From: Mycoplasma anserisalpingitidis
Lineage (GTDB): Bacteria > Bacillota_I > Bacilli_A > Mycoplasmatales > Metamycoplasmataceae
Length of the DNA stretch: 64,000 nucleotides
Reading direction: 5' to 3'
Assembly: GCF_007858495.1 (NCBI RefSeq)
Contig: NZ_CP041663.1
Span: 1 to 64,000 of the forward strand
Position 1 is the first letter of the stretch. Each line of letters opens with the position of its first letter. A program made the translations under genes and the position numbers. Under the pieces are notes generated by a model that was not told the DNA's origin, searched no databases, and was given only the letters and a program-made list of their open reading frames with translations. Below are positions 22,197-34,000 of the stretch, piece by piece.

Positions 22197-23369
22197 ATGA
22201 TGAGAAAATTGTTTGTTCAAGAAAAGTTTCTTAAAAAAATTAAAGAAGGTAAAAAGACCATCGAAATGCGTCTAAATGATCCTCGTAGACATAGTTTAAA
22301 AGTTGGAATGGTTCTTAAACTTGAAAATATCGAAGACAATAAAGATACTCAATTAATTGAAATCACAAAAATTCACAAATATAAAAATTTTGATGAATTA
22401 TATAAAAATGAAGATCCAATTTTACTTGGTTATGAAAGTGCTGAAGAGGCTAATCCTGATGATATGCTTTACTTTTATTCAGCTGAAAAACAAGATGAAT
22501 GAGGTGTGTTAGCAATTCATTTTAATGTAGTAAATTTTAGTTTTGATTTAGTAGATACTTTTGTTTTTGATATGGATGGGACTAGCTTAAACTCTAAAGG
22601 TGAGGTAAGTAAAGAAAATTCAGAAGCTTTTGCAAAACTTAAAAGTTTGAATAAAAATATTATCGTTGCTACAGGACGTCCACATTATACTGCTTTCGAC
22701 TGACTACCACACATAGGAACAGATTTACCGATAATTAGTGGTAATGGGTCAATGATTTATGATCATAAAAATCACAAAATGTTGCATTTTGAATCAATTC
22801 CAAAAGATGAAGCTAAATTGATTTACAGATTTTTATATGAATTGGAATATGAATTTTTAGTTTATACAACCGTAGGTATTTTCGGGAATAATACAAATAA
22901 AACAGATTTCTTTGAAAGAGCAAATTATAAAAATAGAATCCCAGAGCTTTATCAAGAAGGTTATTTTATGGATGAATTGGATAATTATGATGTAACTAAA
23001 TTCTTAATTATTACAACAAGTAATTCACAAAAAATATTAAATTCAGTTTTTGATTTTGTAAGTGAATGTAAAGAGTCATACATTGTTCAATCTCAATGAA
23101 ATATGGTTGATATTCAAAGTAAAAAAGCATCTAAAGGTAATGGATTAAAATTCTTACTCAAAGAATTAAATCTAGATATTAATAGAACAATTTCATTTGG
23201 TGATGCTGACAATGATATTAGTAATTTTGACGTTACTAAATTCTCGGTAGCAATGAAAGAAGCCTCAAGTGAAGTTAAAAATGCAGCTGTTCTACAAGCT
23301 AAAAGTAATGATGAAGCCTGAGTTAGTGACTTCATTGAAAAATATTCTAGTATAAATTTAAAAAACTAG
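22197..23369 (+). CDS. ASCH domain fused to a Cof-type HAD phosphatase
   Basis: 390 residues in one frame with UGA as Trp. Residues 1-115 are an ASCH domain: FVQEKFLKKIKEGKKTIEMR is the typical start and GVLAIHF the end; such domains bind RNA or modified nucleosides. Residues about 120-390 are a Cof/HAD-IIB phosphatase: motif I FDMDGT, motif II ATGRP, motif III K in KGNGLKFLL, motif IV GDADND. The joint is direct, with no linker, and reading is continuous. Start ATG 22197 or 22200, SD gagagg overlapping the ROK stop. The combination suggests dephosphorylation of a nucleotide-like substrate; that is inference. Confidence 0.88.
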
Positions 23370-23394
23370 TAAATAATATAAATAGTTGCAAAAT

Positions 23395-23456
23395 TGTAAA
23401 TGGGAATGATGTTCTCCCTGTTGAATTAAACAAACCGCATTTTAATGCTGATGACG
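23395..23456 (+). ncRNA. Fluoride riboswitch (crcB motif) aptamer
   Basis: The sequence carries the conserved blocks of the crcB motif in order: a GGGAATGAT...TTCTCCC hairpin (23402-23418), then AAACCGC (23432-23438), a GCATT/AATGC hairpin, and GCTGATGAC (23447-23455) running straight into a terminator. This order and the GCTGATGAC-CTAC junction match known fluoride riboswitches (for example Bacillus crcB). The downstream antiporter gene fits, since the motif controls fluoride transporters and some cation/proton antiporters. Identified by eye, not by covariance search. Confidence 0.82.
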
Positions 23457-23490
23457 TCTACGACTTTTTTGTCGTAGATGTTTTTATTTT
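23454..23490 (+). terminator. Terminator of the riboswitch expression platform
   Basis: Stem TCTACGAC/GTCGTAGA (8 bp, extendable by three pairs) with a T6 loop and a following T-rich run. Its 5' arm overlaps the aptamer's last stem, so ligand binding should prevent it from forming. Confidence 0.88.
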
Positions 23491-23501
23491 AAGGAGTAAA
23501 A

Positions 23502-24707
23502 ATGAGTGGATTTATATTTTCGTTAGGATTAATAATTCTTCTGGGGTTTATAATCGGTTGATTTCTATCAAAAATTAAAATTCCTGGACTAGCAGGTATG
23601 ATATTGTTTGGAATTGTTGTTGGTCCATATGTCTTAAATTTAATTAGTGAACAAATGTTAAACCTTTCAGATCAGCTTAGACAGATGGCGCTGGTGATTA
23701 TTTTAACTAGAAGTGGATTGAATTTAGATGTTAAAAAATTACTAAAAATTGGTCATAGTGCAATTCTGATGTGCTTTTTACCAGCAACTTTTGAAATAGT
23801 ATCAGTAACTCTTGTGGGACATTATTTATTAAATATAAGTTTTATTCAATCTGCTATGCTTGGAGCAGTATTGGCTGCAGTTTCGCCCGCAGTTGTCTCA
23901 CCAAGAATGATTAATTTAATAAATAAAAGCATCGGTACATCTAAACAAATACCACAAGTAATTCTTGCTGGTGCTTCTTTTGATGACATTTATGTAATAG
24001 TTCTTTTTTATTGTTTTTTAAATATTGCAACTAGCAATAATTTTTCAGCTCTAAGTTTATTAAAAATTCCGACCAGTTTAATTACTGGAATAGTTATTGG
24101 TATAGTCTTTGGTTTCTTTGTTGGTAAATTATTTAAGTTTTTAGTAAGTGAAACTATATTTAAAGTAATCTTAATTTTCGGATTAAATGTCTTGTTTTTA
24201 TATTTTGAGTACTTAATTAGTTCGGCAAATTTGAGTTTTTTTAGTTATAATGCTCTTATTTCAGTTTTAGTTTTTAATATAATGATATTTATAATAAATA
24301 TAGAAGGAGTTAAAGAAATTAGTAATACTTTCAATAATTTATGAATAGTTTTTGAAATTATTCTATTTGTTTTAGTTGGGGCTAAATTAAAAATTAAAAC
24401 ATTAAATTCAAATGCATTGCAAATCTTATTAACGATATTTATTGGTTTGATTTTTAGAGCAATAGCAGTTTATTTATGTTTTATTAAAACAAATCTAAAT
24501 TTCAAAGAAAAAATGTTTTGTGTATTATCATTTATGCCAAAAGCAACTGTACAAGCTTCAATAGGTACTGTTGCTCAAAGTAATGGAGTTGATCCAGATG
24601 GTATCATTTTATCTACATCAATTTTAAGTATTTTATTAACTGCACCTATTTTTGCATTTTTAATAGATATTAGTTATAAAAAGTTATTATTAACCAATAA
24701 AAACTAA
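23502..24707 (+). CDS. CPA-family cation/proton antiporter, probably fluoride-responsive
   Basis: Membrane antiporter of the CPA (NhaP/Kef-like) superfamily, 401 residues and about 12 spans. The conserved core has the double Asp in ILAGASFDDIYVIV (about 164-169) and AVSPAVVSPRMINLI in the crossover region. SD aaggag precedes ATG 23502. Because it sits behind a crcB-type riboswitch, I infer a role in fluoride (or HF-linked proton) efflux; sodium/proton exchange remains possible. Confidence 0.87.
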
Positions 24708-24865
24708 GCAAATAAAATTTAAAATATAAATAATAAATATACAAAAAATTTCAATATATTAAAAATAGTGTAGAATTAAAGAACATTTACATTAATATTT
24801 ATTACATGTAAATTAATAATTTATGTGCAGTTTTTTACCATTGCTATGTTTTTTATTTAAAAAAA

Positions 24866-24880
24866 TTTTTATGGTATAAT
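24866..24880 (+). promoter_or_regulatory. Promoter of rplM-rpsI
   Basis: TTTTTATGGTATAAT (extended -10). The same 15 nt recur at 25801-25815 before tRNA-Ile. Confidence 0.6.
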
Positions 24881-24938
24881 TCTAAAGCATTTAAAAAATA
24901 CACTTATTGAATTTAAAATTAACGTAAAAGGAGAAGCT

Positions 24939-25373
24939 ATGAGACAAACTACAATAGTTAATAAAGAAAAAGCTGATAAAAAGTGATTTGTAATTGATGC
25001 TGAAGGTCAAGTTCTTGGACGTTTAGCAGCTCAAGTTGCTACAATTTTAAGAGGAAAAAACAAACCAACATTCACACCTAATGCTGATATGGGTGATTAT
25101 GTTATTGTTGTAAACGCTGAAAAAGTTGTTTTAACAGCCAAAAAAGAAGATGATAAAGTTTACTACTCACACTCAGGATATATGGGTGGATTAAAATCAA
25201 TTACTGCAGCTAAATTAAGAGCTAAAAAACCAACAGCATTAGTTGAAAAAGCAGTTCACGGAATGATTCCACACACTAAATTAGGTGACAAACAACGTCG
25301 TAATCTATTTGTTTACGCAGGACCAGAACACAAACATGAAGCACAACAACCAGTTAGAATTGAGGTTAAATAA
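24939..25373 (+). CDS. rplM: 50S ribosomal protein L13
   Basis: 144 residues. The family core [33 protein letters not shown] and the C-terminal [12 protein letters not shown] and [16 protein letters not shown] are all present. SD aaggag before ATG 24939. First of the conserved rplM-rpsI pair (2-nt spacing). Confidence 0.98.
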
Positions 25374-25375
25374 TT

Positions 25376-25771
25376 ATGGCTAAATCATTAGAATATCGTG
25401 GATTAGGAAGAAGAAAATCTTCAGTAGCTCGTGTTATTTTAAGACCAGGAAAAGGTAAATTTGTTATTAATGGTCGTGAAGCTTTAGAATATTTAACATC
25501 TGAGTTATACTTAAAAGATGCTAATCAACCATTTGTTTTCACAGAAACAGTTGGACAATTTGATGTTAGTGTTAAAGTTGCTGGTGGTGGTTTAAATGGT
25601 CAAGCTGGTGCTATTCGTCTTGGTGTTGCTAGAGCGTTACTTGAAGCTAGCGAAGATTACCGTGGAAAATTAAAAGCTGCTGGTATGTTAACAAGAGATG
25701 CACGTGCTAAAGAACGTAAAAAACCAGGTCTTCGTGCAGCTCGTCGTGCAAGACAATTCTCTAAACGTTAA
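25376..25771 (+). CDS. rpsI: 30S ribosomal protein S9
   Basis: 131 residues with the family signature [19 protein letters not shown] and the basic C-terminal tail ending RRARQFSKR, which reaches the P-site tRNA. Confidence 0.98.
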   Translation: MAKSLEYRGLGRRKSSVARVILRPGKGKFVINGREALEYLTSELYLKDANQPFVFTETVGQFDVSVKVAGGGLNGQAGAIRLGVARALLEASEDYRGKLKAAGMLTRDARAKERKKPGLRAARRARQFSKR

Positions 25772-25800
25772 TTTTCAAATAATTTTATATCTATTTTCCA

Positions 25801-25815
25801 TTTTTATGGTATAAT
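25801..25815 (+). promoter_or_regulatory. Promoter of tRNA-Ile
   Basis: TTTTTATGGTATAAT, identical to the rplM promoter, 12 nt before the tRNA. Confidence 0.6.
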
Positions 25816-25827
25816 AGATATACATTT

Positions 25828-25901
25828 GCGAGCGTAGCTCAGCTGGTTAGAGCACACGACTGATAATCGTGAGGTCGATGGTTCAAGTCCATTCGTTCGC
25901 A
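25828..25901 (+). tRNA. tRNA-Ile (GAT)
   Basis: Acceptor GCGAGCG/CGTTCGC, anticodon GAT at 25862-25864 in a CACGA/TCGTG stem, encoded CCA next. Confidence 0.95.
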
Positions 25902-25920
25902 CCATTTCATTAAGTTGACC

Positions 25921-25950
25921 AAAATAGCCATCTAGCTATTTTTTTTATTT
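25921..25950 (+). terminator. Terminator after tRNA-Ile
   Basis: AAAATAGC/GCTATTTT stem with a 6-nt loop and T8. Confidence 0.8.
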
Positions 25951-26024
25951 CCAGTTTTTCCACAATTTGTAAAAATGTAAAAATAATATATAATTTTTAA
26001 ACATTTACACAAAAAGGAGAAAAA

Positions 26025-26945
26025 ATGAACCAAGAAAATATTAAAAAAGATCGTTTTTTATTTGCAATAGACCTTGATGGAACTACTCTACAATCAAGCG
26101 AGACGTGTGAAATTCACGATCAAACACTTGCTGCTATTAAAAGAGCAAGAGATGAAGGACACGTTGTATGTATCTTAACTGGAAGACCTTGAAGAAGTAC
26201 TAAATTTATTTATGAAGAATTAGGTTTAGATACAGTAGTTGGAAACTATAATGGAGCTCACATTCACCATCCACATGATGATTCATTTATACCTTATGTA
26301 AAATATCTAAATCTCAACGAAGCTTTATATATTTTAGGAGATGAGAAAGTTAAAAATGAAGTTACAAACATCGCATTCGAAGGACCGGACTGAGTACAAC
26401 TCCAAACACGTGATGAAACATTAGAAAAAGTTTTTGGGTTTACTTCGACAACTAAATTTAGAGAAGGAATAAACTTACACAAAATTCCTTTAATGCCTAC
26501 TGGAATTATATTTGACGTTAAAAAATCAACAAATCCCGAAGAACTTAGAACTTATTTAAAAACACGTTATGGTGATCTTGCTGAATTCTCATATTGATGA
26601 AAAGGAGATGGACTTTCACCCGTTTTTGATATGACCAATATAACTTCAAATAAAGGTAAAGCCTTGAGCATGCTAATTAGATATTATGATATTGACATCA
26701 AAAACACAATTGCGATTGGAGATGGTTTTAATGATGTTCCTATGTTTAAGGTGGCTAATGTTTCAGTCGCTATGAATAATGCTGAAAAAAGTGTTAAAAA
26801 ATATGCAACTATCAGAATTGATAAAACTAACAAAGAAGGTGGAGTTGGTTGATATATTAATAAGTTTTTAGATAATCCAGAAAAAGAAATTAAAAGAAGT
26901 ATGGACAGAAAATTAAAAATGAACAACCCAATGATAGAAGACTAA
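26025..26945 (+). CDS. Cof-type HAD-IIB hydrolase
   Basis: Sugar-phosphate or nucleotide phosphatase of the Cof family, 306 residues. Motif I FAIDLDGTTL, motif II LTGRP, a cap domain (about 90-200) and motif IV IGDGFNDVPMF are visible. Substrate unknown. SD aaggag. Its stop overlaps the rnhC start (TAATG). Confidence 0.92.
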
Positions 26946-27631
26946 TGAAATATTACGATTCAATTAATAATGTAAATTTAGATAAAGATTATATTATAGG
27001 AATTGATGAAACAGGAGTTGGAGACTATTTTACGCCACTAATTTCTTGTGCCACTTATGTTCCGAAAGAAAATATTGATAAATTAAAGAAACTAGGTGTA
27101 AAAGATTCAAAAAAAATAAGTGATATTCAAATAATTAAGCTGGCTCCACAAATTTTAAGTCTAGTTAAATTTAGTGTTTATAAACTTTCGCAAAATGGTT
27201 ATAATTCACTAACTAAAAAATATAATGTAAATGAATTGAAATTTTTCACCCATATCAAAGCAACTAATTTACTTTTAGCTAAATTGAACATTAAACCAGA
27301 TTTAATAATAATAGATAAATATTCGACAACAAATTCAATATTAAAATATCATAATGAGATTATGATTAATAATAATTGAGCTGAACTAGAAGATGTCGAT
27401 TCTGACGTTTTATTAATTACAAAAGCAGAAGGTATTCATATTTCAGTAGCTGCTTCCTCCATAATAGCAAGATATAAGTTACTTGAATATATGAAAGAGC
27501 AAGAAAATGAATGGAATTTTGCATTTCCTTTGGGTGCTAGCGAAGAAGTAAAGATGAAAGTTAAAGAATTTGTTCAAATATATGGTGAAAAAAACTTAAG
27601 AAATGTATGTAAATTAAACTTTAAGATTTAG
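26945..27631 (+). CDS. rnhC: Ribonuclease HIII
   Basis: Removes RNA from RNA-DNA hybrids. 228 residues; the active-site motif IIGIDETGVGDYFTP (with the DE-G-G-D pattern) and VKDSKKIS mark it as RNase HII/HIII. The N-terminal TBP-like domain of Bacillus RNase HIII is mostly missing, so this is a short form. The window also codes an rnhB, so two enzymes are present. Confidence 0.85.
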
Positions 27632-27651
27632 AGCGTAATGGCTCTTTTTCT
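27630..27651 (+). terminator. Terminator after rnhC
   Basis: AGAGC/GCTCT stem with a 6-nt loop and a T5 run. Confidence 0.7.
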
Positions 27652-27681
27652 TATTAAAAGAAAAATCAACACATAGTTGAT

Positions 27682-28599
27682 TTAACCTATTCTAGTATAT
27701 AAAGTGTATCATTCTGGTAACGTTCAAGCAGTTTCAAACTTATTTAATATTACAAATGTAAGCAAAATGATAATGATCATTAAAACGGTGAAGTCAATTC
27801 AAGTAATTTTTAATATTCTATAATTTGTTCTTTTTGCGTAAGGATCATACCCTCTAGTTTCCATAGCATTACTTAATTCTTCAGCTTTATTAAATGCCGA
27901 AACGAAAATTGGGATAATTAATGTAGTCATTGAAACAACTTTTTCTTTCAACTTACCGTTTTTAAAGTCTACACCACGGCTTGATTGGGCTTTCATAATT
28001 CTATTTGCTTCATCAAGTAGTGTTGGGATAAATCTTAAAGCGATGGAAATAATCATTGCAAAAATATGAACTTTAATGCCAATAAATTTTAGTGGATATA
28101 ATAATCCTTCGATACCTTTTGTTAATAAAACCGGTTTAGTTGTGTTAGTCAAAAGGGAAGTTAGTAAAATCATTATATAAACTCTTATAAATAGCGAAAT
28201 AGAAAGAGTGATTGTTTCGTAAGTTATAGCAACACCCTTTGCAGGTCAAATTAAAACTTTAAAGTCAGGGTATTTAGTAATAATGTCATTAAATTCTCAA
28301 TCATTTGTTATTTCATTAAAGTTTCCTGATTTTGCATATCTGATTGAATAGATATTAATTACAAAAATAAATATAGAAATTATAAAAGGTAATTTTACTA
28401 ATTTGATCGTTGATCAAATTCTTTTGTTAGCGATCATAAAAACTAAAACAACTGGAATTGTTAAAACTACTAGGTCGATCAAATAGCTTGAAATAAATAA
28501 CAAAATAAAATAAAGTATTAAAAATAATATTTTTATTCTTGGGTCAATTTTGTGCATAAAGGAATTACCTGGAATGTAACGACCAAAGAGGCTATTCAT
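27682..28599 (-). CDS. ecfT: ECF transporter transmembrane component EcfT
   Basis: Membrane coupling subunit that links the two ATPases to interchangeable substrate-binding S-components for vitamins and ions. 305 residues, read with UGA as Trp. The two Ala-Arg-Gly-type signature motifs are seen: AQSSRGVDF and MetRGYD (AMETRGYDP). I chose ATG 28599 (GGAGG SD inside the ecfA2 end) over ATG 28611. Last gene of rnhB-ecfA1-ecfA2-ecfT. Confidence 0.93.
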
Positions 28600-29503
28600 A
28601 TTTACCTCCATTTAAATAATCAGCCAGTTGTTGAAGATTTCTAACTTTAGGAACTTTTATTCCCACTTCCTCTAATTTATCTATAAATTGAAATAATTTA
28701 GGTGGTTGCATGAAGTTTTCTAAAAGAAATTTAGTATCTCTTAATACGTCATATGTGTCACCATCACGAACAATTTTTCCAGACTTAAATAAAATACATC
28801 TTTTAGAGTGATTTAAAATATTATCCATATCATGCGATACATTTACAATTGTTTTTCCCTTTTGGTGTAATTTAGTAAAAATATCTAAAATTTCCTTTAC
28901 TCCCACCGGATCTAAACCTGCGGTTGGTTCATCAACGACTAAAAAATCTGGTTCCATTGCTAAAATTCCAGCAATTGCAACCCTTCTTTTTTGTCCCCCT
29001 GAAAGTTCAAATGGCGATCTATCCATATACTCTTTTGACAACCCTACTAATTCAAGATATTCTTCTGCTTTCTTATATGCTTCTTGTTTCGACATTCCGA
29101 AAGAGATTGGACCAAAGGCTATATCGTCAGAAATTTTATCTTTAAATAATTGGTACTCAGCAAATTGAAATACAACTCCAACTCTTTTTCTTAATGATTT
29201 TGATTTTTTAACTTGTCTAGACTTAGTTTTAGAATGAACGGTCACAGTATCGATAAATGATACATCTTTTTTTAATTTTTTATCATACTTTGTATTATTA
29301 AAAATTCAATCAACAGTTCCTCCATCTGGAAGAAGTAAAGCGTTAAGATGTTCTATAAAAGTTGTTTTACCTGAACCGGTTTGTCCTATAATTCCAACGT
29401 ATTCACCTTGTTCAATTGTTGTAGAAACACTGTCTAAAGCTTTAAAAACCAAGGGAGTTTTTTTGTTGAAAATATGAGTTAATTCTTTAATTTTAATTTG
29501 CAT
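28592..29503 (-). CDS. ecfA2: ECF transporter ATPase EcfA2
   Basis: Second ATPase of the ECF module, 303 residues. Walker [11 protein letters not shown]-loop [11 protein letters not shown], signature LSGGQKRR, Walker [13 protein letters not shown] and the H-loop histidine (VSHDMD) are all present. There is an extra charged stretch (about 67-100) between Walker A and the Q-loop. The start overlaps ecfA1 by 25 nt and the end overlaps ecfT by 8 nt. Confidence 0.95.
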
Positions 29504-30291
29504 AATTCTTCAATTAACTCCTTTTCATCGTATGTTGGTTGTACTCCATTGATTTTTTGACTCAATTTAAAAATAAAAGGTGAATCGATTTTAGCTAAAT
29601 CGATAATTTTATTGTTATTTAATATTTCTTTAGGTGAACCTTGAGCAATTAATTGTCCTTCACTAAAAACAAGACAATAATCCGCTAAAATAGCTTCATC
29701 CATGTCATGAGTGATTGAAATTAAAGTTTTTTTTCTTGTTGCTTGAAGTTCTTTAATAATTTCTAGAACCATTGTTTTACCTTTTGGATCAAGCATTGAT
29801 GTTACTTCGTCAAAAATAATTATTTCAGGGTTTAACGCCAAAACTGAAGCAATAGCAACCCTTTGTTTTTGACCACCACTAAGAAATTCAGGTTCTCTAT
29901 CTAAAAAATTTAACATACCAACTTTTTCGGCATATTTTTCTACAAGTGGTCTCATTTCACTAGTTGGGATCTGATTATTTTCTAATCCAAAAGCGATATC
30001 ATCTTCAACAGTAGAACCAATAAACTGGCTATCTGGATTTTGAAAAATAATACCCACTTTTTCACGAATTTTCTTTTTATTTTCACGTGAATATTCAATT
30101 CCATCAACTCAAACACTTCCACTATTAGGCTTGATTAAAGCAGACATAATTTTAGATAAAGTACTTTTACCTGAACCATTATGTCCTAAAATAGCCACAT
30201 ATTGACCACTTTCAATTTTAAAAGATACATCTTTTAAAACTGGTGGTAGTGAGCTGTTATAACCAAAAGTAACATTTTTTAATTCAATCAT
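29479..30291 (-). CDS. ecfA1: ECF transporter ATPase EcfA1
   Basis: First ATPase of the ECF module, 270 residues. Walker [11 protein letters not shown]-loop [10 protein letters not shown], signature LSGGQKQR, Walker [14 protein letters not shown]. The start ATG 30291 ([11 protein letters not shown]) is the usual family start; an in-frame upstream ATG at 30324 lacks an SD. Confidence 0.95.
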
Positions 30292-30331
30292 AGTTATTAT
30301 TATACCAATATTATTTAAAGCCACCCTAATT

Positions 30332-30961
30332 TTAAGAATTGTATTTTGTTATGATATTTTCTTTTATCATAGATTTTATAGGTTCGAAAGTTTTTCTATG
30401 CATTTTGGTGTATCCATATTTTTTAATTGCATCCATGTGGCTTTTTGTGCCATAACCATAATTACTTTCTCAATTAAATTCCGGATATTTTTTTGAGTTT
30501 TCAATCATGAAGTTATCTCTAGAAACTTTGGCTAAAATACTTGCCGCTGCAATTGTAATTGATTTGCTATCACCTTTAACTAAATTTATTTCTTTAGTTT
30601 TATCGGTAGCTAAATTAACTTTTTCAAAATCGGTTAAAATTAAATCTACCTCATCTAAAAAAGGTTTAATAGCTTCCCTCATACCGATTATCGATGCTTG
30701 TTTTGGATTTCATTCTTCAACTTTTTCTACATCGATAAAAACTATTTTGTAATATAAACAATCATTAATTATTTGTTGAAAAAGTATTTCTCGTTTGCTT
30801 TTAGTTATTTTTTTAGAGTCATTTATTTGACTATTAGAATAATTTTTAGGAAATATTACACTCGCTACAACAAGCGGACCAGCAATACAGCCCCTTCCAA
30901 CTTCATCTACACCTATTATTGAGTTAAATTCATTTCATAATTCTGTTTCAATTTTATTCAT
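30332..30961 (-). CDS. rnhB: Ribonuclease HII
   Basis: Cuts RNA in RNA-DNA hybrids and removes misincorporated ribonucleotides. 209 residues; active-site motif [25 protein letters not shown] and the final [16 protein letters not shown] block. Upstream of the ECF genes by 40 nt, same strand. Confidence 0.95.
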
Positions 30962-31040
30962 TTACAAATTATTATATTTTACTTTTTAACTATTTTAAAA
31001 AATCATATAATTTTTTTACGATTCCGAAAAAAGGAGATAT

Positions 31041-34000
31041 ATGAAGCATAAAAAATCAATTCTAACTCTAATACCAATTTCCTTACTAACTCCGTTAATC
31101 GCTTCTTCGGTTATTGTTGAACAAAATGTGTCTTACACCGATGCAAATGACACTCATTCATATTATTATAATTCAACAAAATTAAATTTAAATGATTGGA
31201 TGTCTTCTGTTCCAGGTTGAAAAAAACTCGGAGATTTAAGTATACCAGGAACTCACGATTCTGGTATGTTTGATGGTACTGGTCCTGCATATTTCTTTGG
31301 TAGAGCTTGAGCTAAAACTCAATCGCTAAATTGATCTCAACAACTAAAACAAGGAATTAGATTTTTTGATATTAGAGTTAATGATGAGATGTGAATAAAG
31401 CATGGAAGTGCATTTGCAAATGGTCAAAGTTTGTCTACTTTTCTAAATGCTATGGTGGATTTTTTAAAGCAACATCCTAAAGAAACTATCATCTTTAGAG
31501 TTAAGGATGAAGATATAAGTACACCAAGCAGTCCTAATCTAGATTTTGTTAGAAAAATGAGAGAACGTTTTGAATCTATTTTGTCTAATGAAAAATATCT
31601 TCCTTATATGTTTAAAAATACTGAAAAAAGATTAGATCTTAATCCAACATTAGATGAATTAAGGGGGAAAATCTTTGTTTATAATCATATGCATCATAAT
31701 ATTTCACAGGATATTAGATTTGGAACATTGTGAAATAGTCCATTTAACAAAATGTCTGCTCAGGATTTTTATGATTTTGAAGAAGATATAAAATTCGAAT
31801 TTATAAAGGAATTTATTCAAAGTGCTGAAAAGCAAAAAAGTGGCAATAATATTTATATGAATTTTGTAAGTCGTGCTGCGGGTAAAAGAATTTGAGATAC
31901 TTCAAGTCCAATGAATAAAAAAGTTTTAAACTATTTAAATACCGAAGCAAAAGATTTTAATAAACTAGGAGTATTAATTTTTGACTACCCAGGAGATTCA
32001 CTAGTTCATAGAGTTGTGAAATCTAATTATTACATTAGTGATGAAGAAATTTCAAGAGGTGTTTTAGGAAATAACAACACAACTTTTAATATAAATTATG
32101 CTTATGATTATACTAATAAAATAAATTTTAGCTCCGATTTTAGTCAAAATACTTATGTTGATTTATATATTGATGGTGTATTAAAACTAAAGAAGTATAG
32201 TGTATCAACTAACTCTAAAACAATCACTTTACCTAATTTTGAAAAATTGGTTTATGGTCAAAAAATTAAGATTGAATCGTATAAATTGATACAAGGAAAT
32301 ATTTATTATCCTGAACGCAAGTATAATGTAATAATTTCTGAGAAAATAGTTCAACCATATCCACCCTATATTTCGACAATCGAGACAACTAAAAGTAAAA
32401 TTATCGATGCTCTTAATAATATCGAAGATTCAAGTATCAAAAATAAAATTAGAGAACTTGTTCAACAACTTTATCTATCTAAATTGGAAGATTTGTATAC
32501 TAGAAAAATAGCTAATCTTGAAAATATTAATTTAGTAAGCACTATTGGAGCTGAGTCAAATAAATTATTAAATGATATGAGTTCAGTTTCGAGTTTATTG
32601 AATAAAGTTGAAATATTTAATGGAAGTTTAAGTTTAATTAATAAAACATTTAATGATCAAATAATAGAACAAATCAAACAAAATACTGAAATTATATTAA
32701 AAAATATAAATACGATAGTTCAAAATTCTTTTGACTTTACTAAGTCAAATATTACTTTAGAAAAGTTAAATAATGAATTTGAATTCAATAAAGAGTTTTT
32801 TAGCATATTCAAGAAAATTAATAGTAATTGAATAAATATAGAAGAATTTTTTAAAACTAATAACCCTTTCGATTGACTAGATTATTCAAATATTTTTACT
32901 TCACTTAAAAACAAACAAAGTGAAATAATTAACCACTTTAATACATCCTTAAGTGATAAAAATGTTTCAAATTTAGAGTCGAATGGCTTTATATTAAATA
33001 ATAAAATTAAATCTGAATTAGATCATTTTAGAAATGTCATTTTAGTATATGAAAAAGATAAAATTCCTAAACTTTTTAATAATCAAGTAAAGTGAATTCA
33101 AAAACTTTTTAATAAATATGCAAACAGCTTAACCTTAGATGTAGGCGTTTTAGGAACAAAAATTGGTAATTTAGTGCTTGTAAAAGAAAAAATCGATAAT
33201 GTATTTGTTAAATATGATGAGTTGATTGAACAAAGTTGATTTAATAATGTTGATCAAGAATTAATTAATAAATTGAAAATAGATTATTCTGGCTTGAGTG
33301 AATTATTTAATGAAAGTTATTTAGAGGAAAATGCTATTAATCCTGATTATATATCTAATAAAATTATTATTTTAAACGAAACTATAGATTCGATTTACCA
33401 AAAAAATCTTGAATTCGAAGACTTTAAAAGAAAAGTTATGTCTGATTTAAGGTTAAATAATGGTATTATTAAATATATCAAAGGAAATTATTTAGTTAAA
33501 CTTGAAAAAACAAGAACTGTTGAAGAAATTAATTCATTAATTAGTGAATGTAATACTTTAAATGCACAAAAATTAGGGTTGTTAAATAACTATAATTTAA
33601 CTGGTTTTAAAGCTAGTGAATTAATTAAGAATGAACTTTTATTAAGTGTTTCTGAAACTAAATTAAATCAAGCATTACTTGAAAAAGCCAAAAAAATGGA
33701 AGATTTAATAATTGAACTCAAATCATTACCACAAAGATGATTAAAAGTTTTGGGCTTAAAACAATTTGAAGAAATAATCATAGAACCATATAATGTTGAT
33801 CAAAAAATTAAAAATGATTATCAAAAATCAATTAAATTAGTAGTAAAATCAATTAATAATCTTTCTGAAATTGGTACAAATGAAGAATTAACTGAAATAA
33901 TCAACCAGTATAAGAATTCTGAGGGTGAATTTGTAAAATATGACTATTTTGATAAAAAATTGGAAACGACAAGAAATATTTTAAACATTTCAAATATTAG

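Noticed and set aside
24708-24938. L13 ribosomal protein leader RNA
   Set aside because: The visible hairpins lie mostly upstream of the clear -10 box, and the sequence does not match the Bacillus L13 leader.
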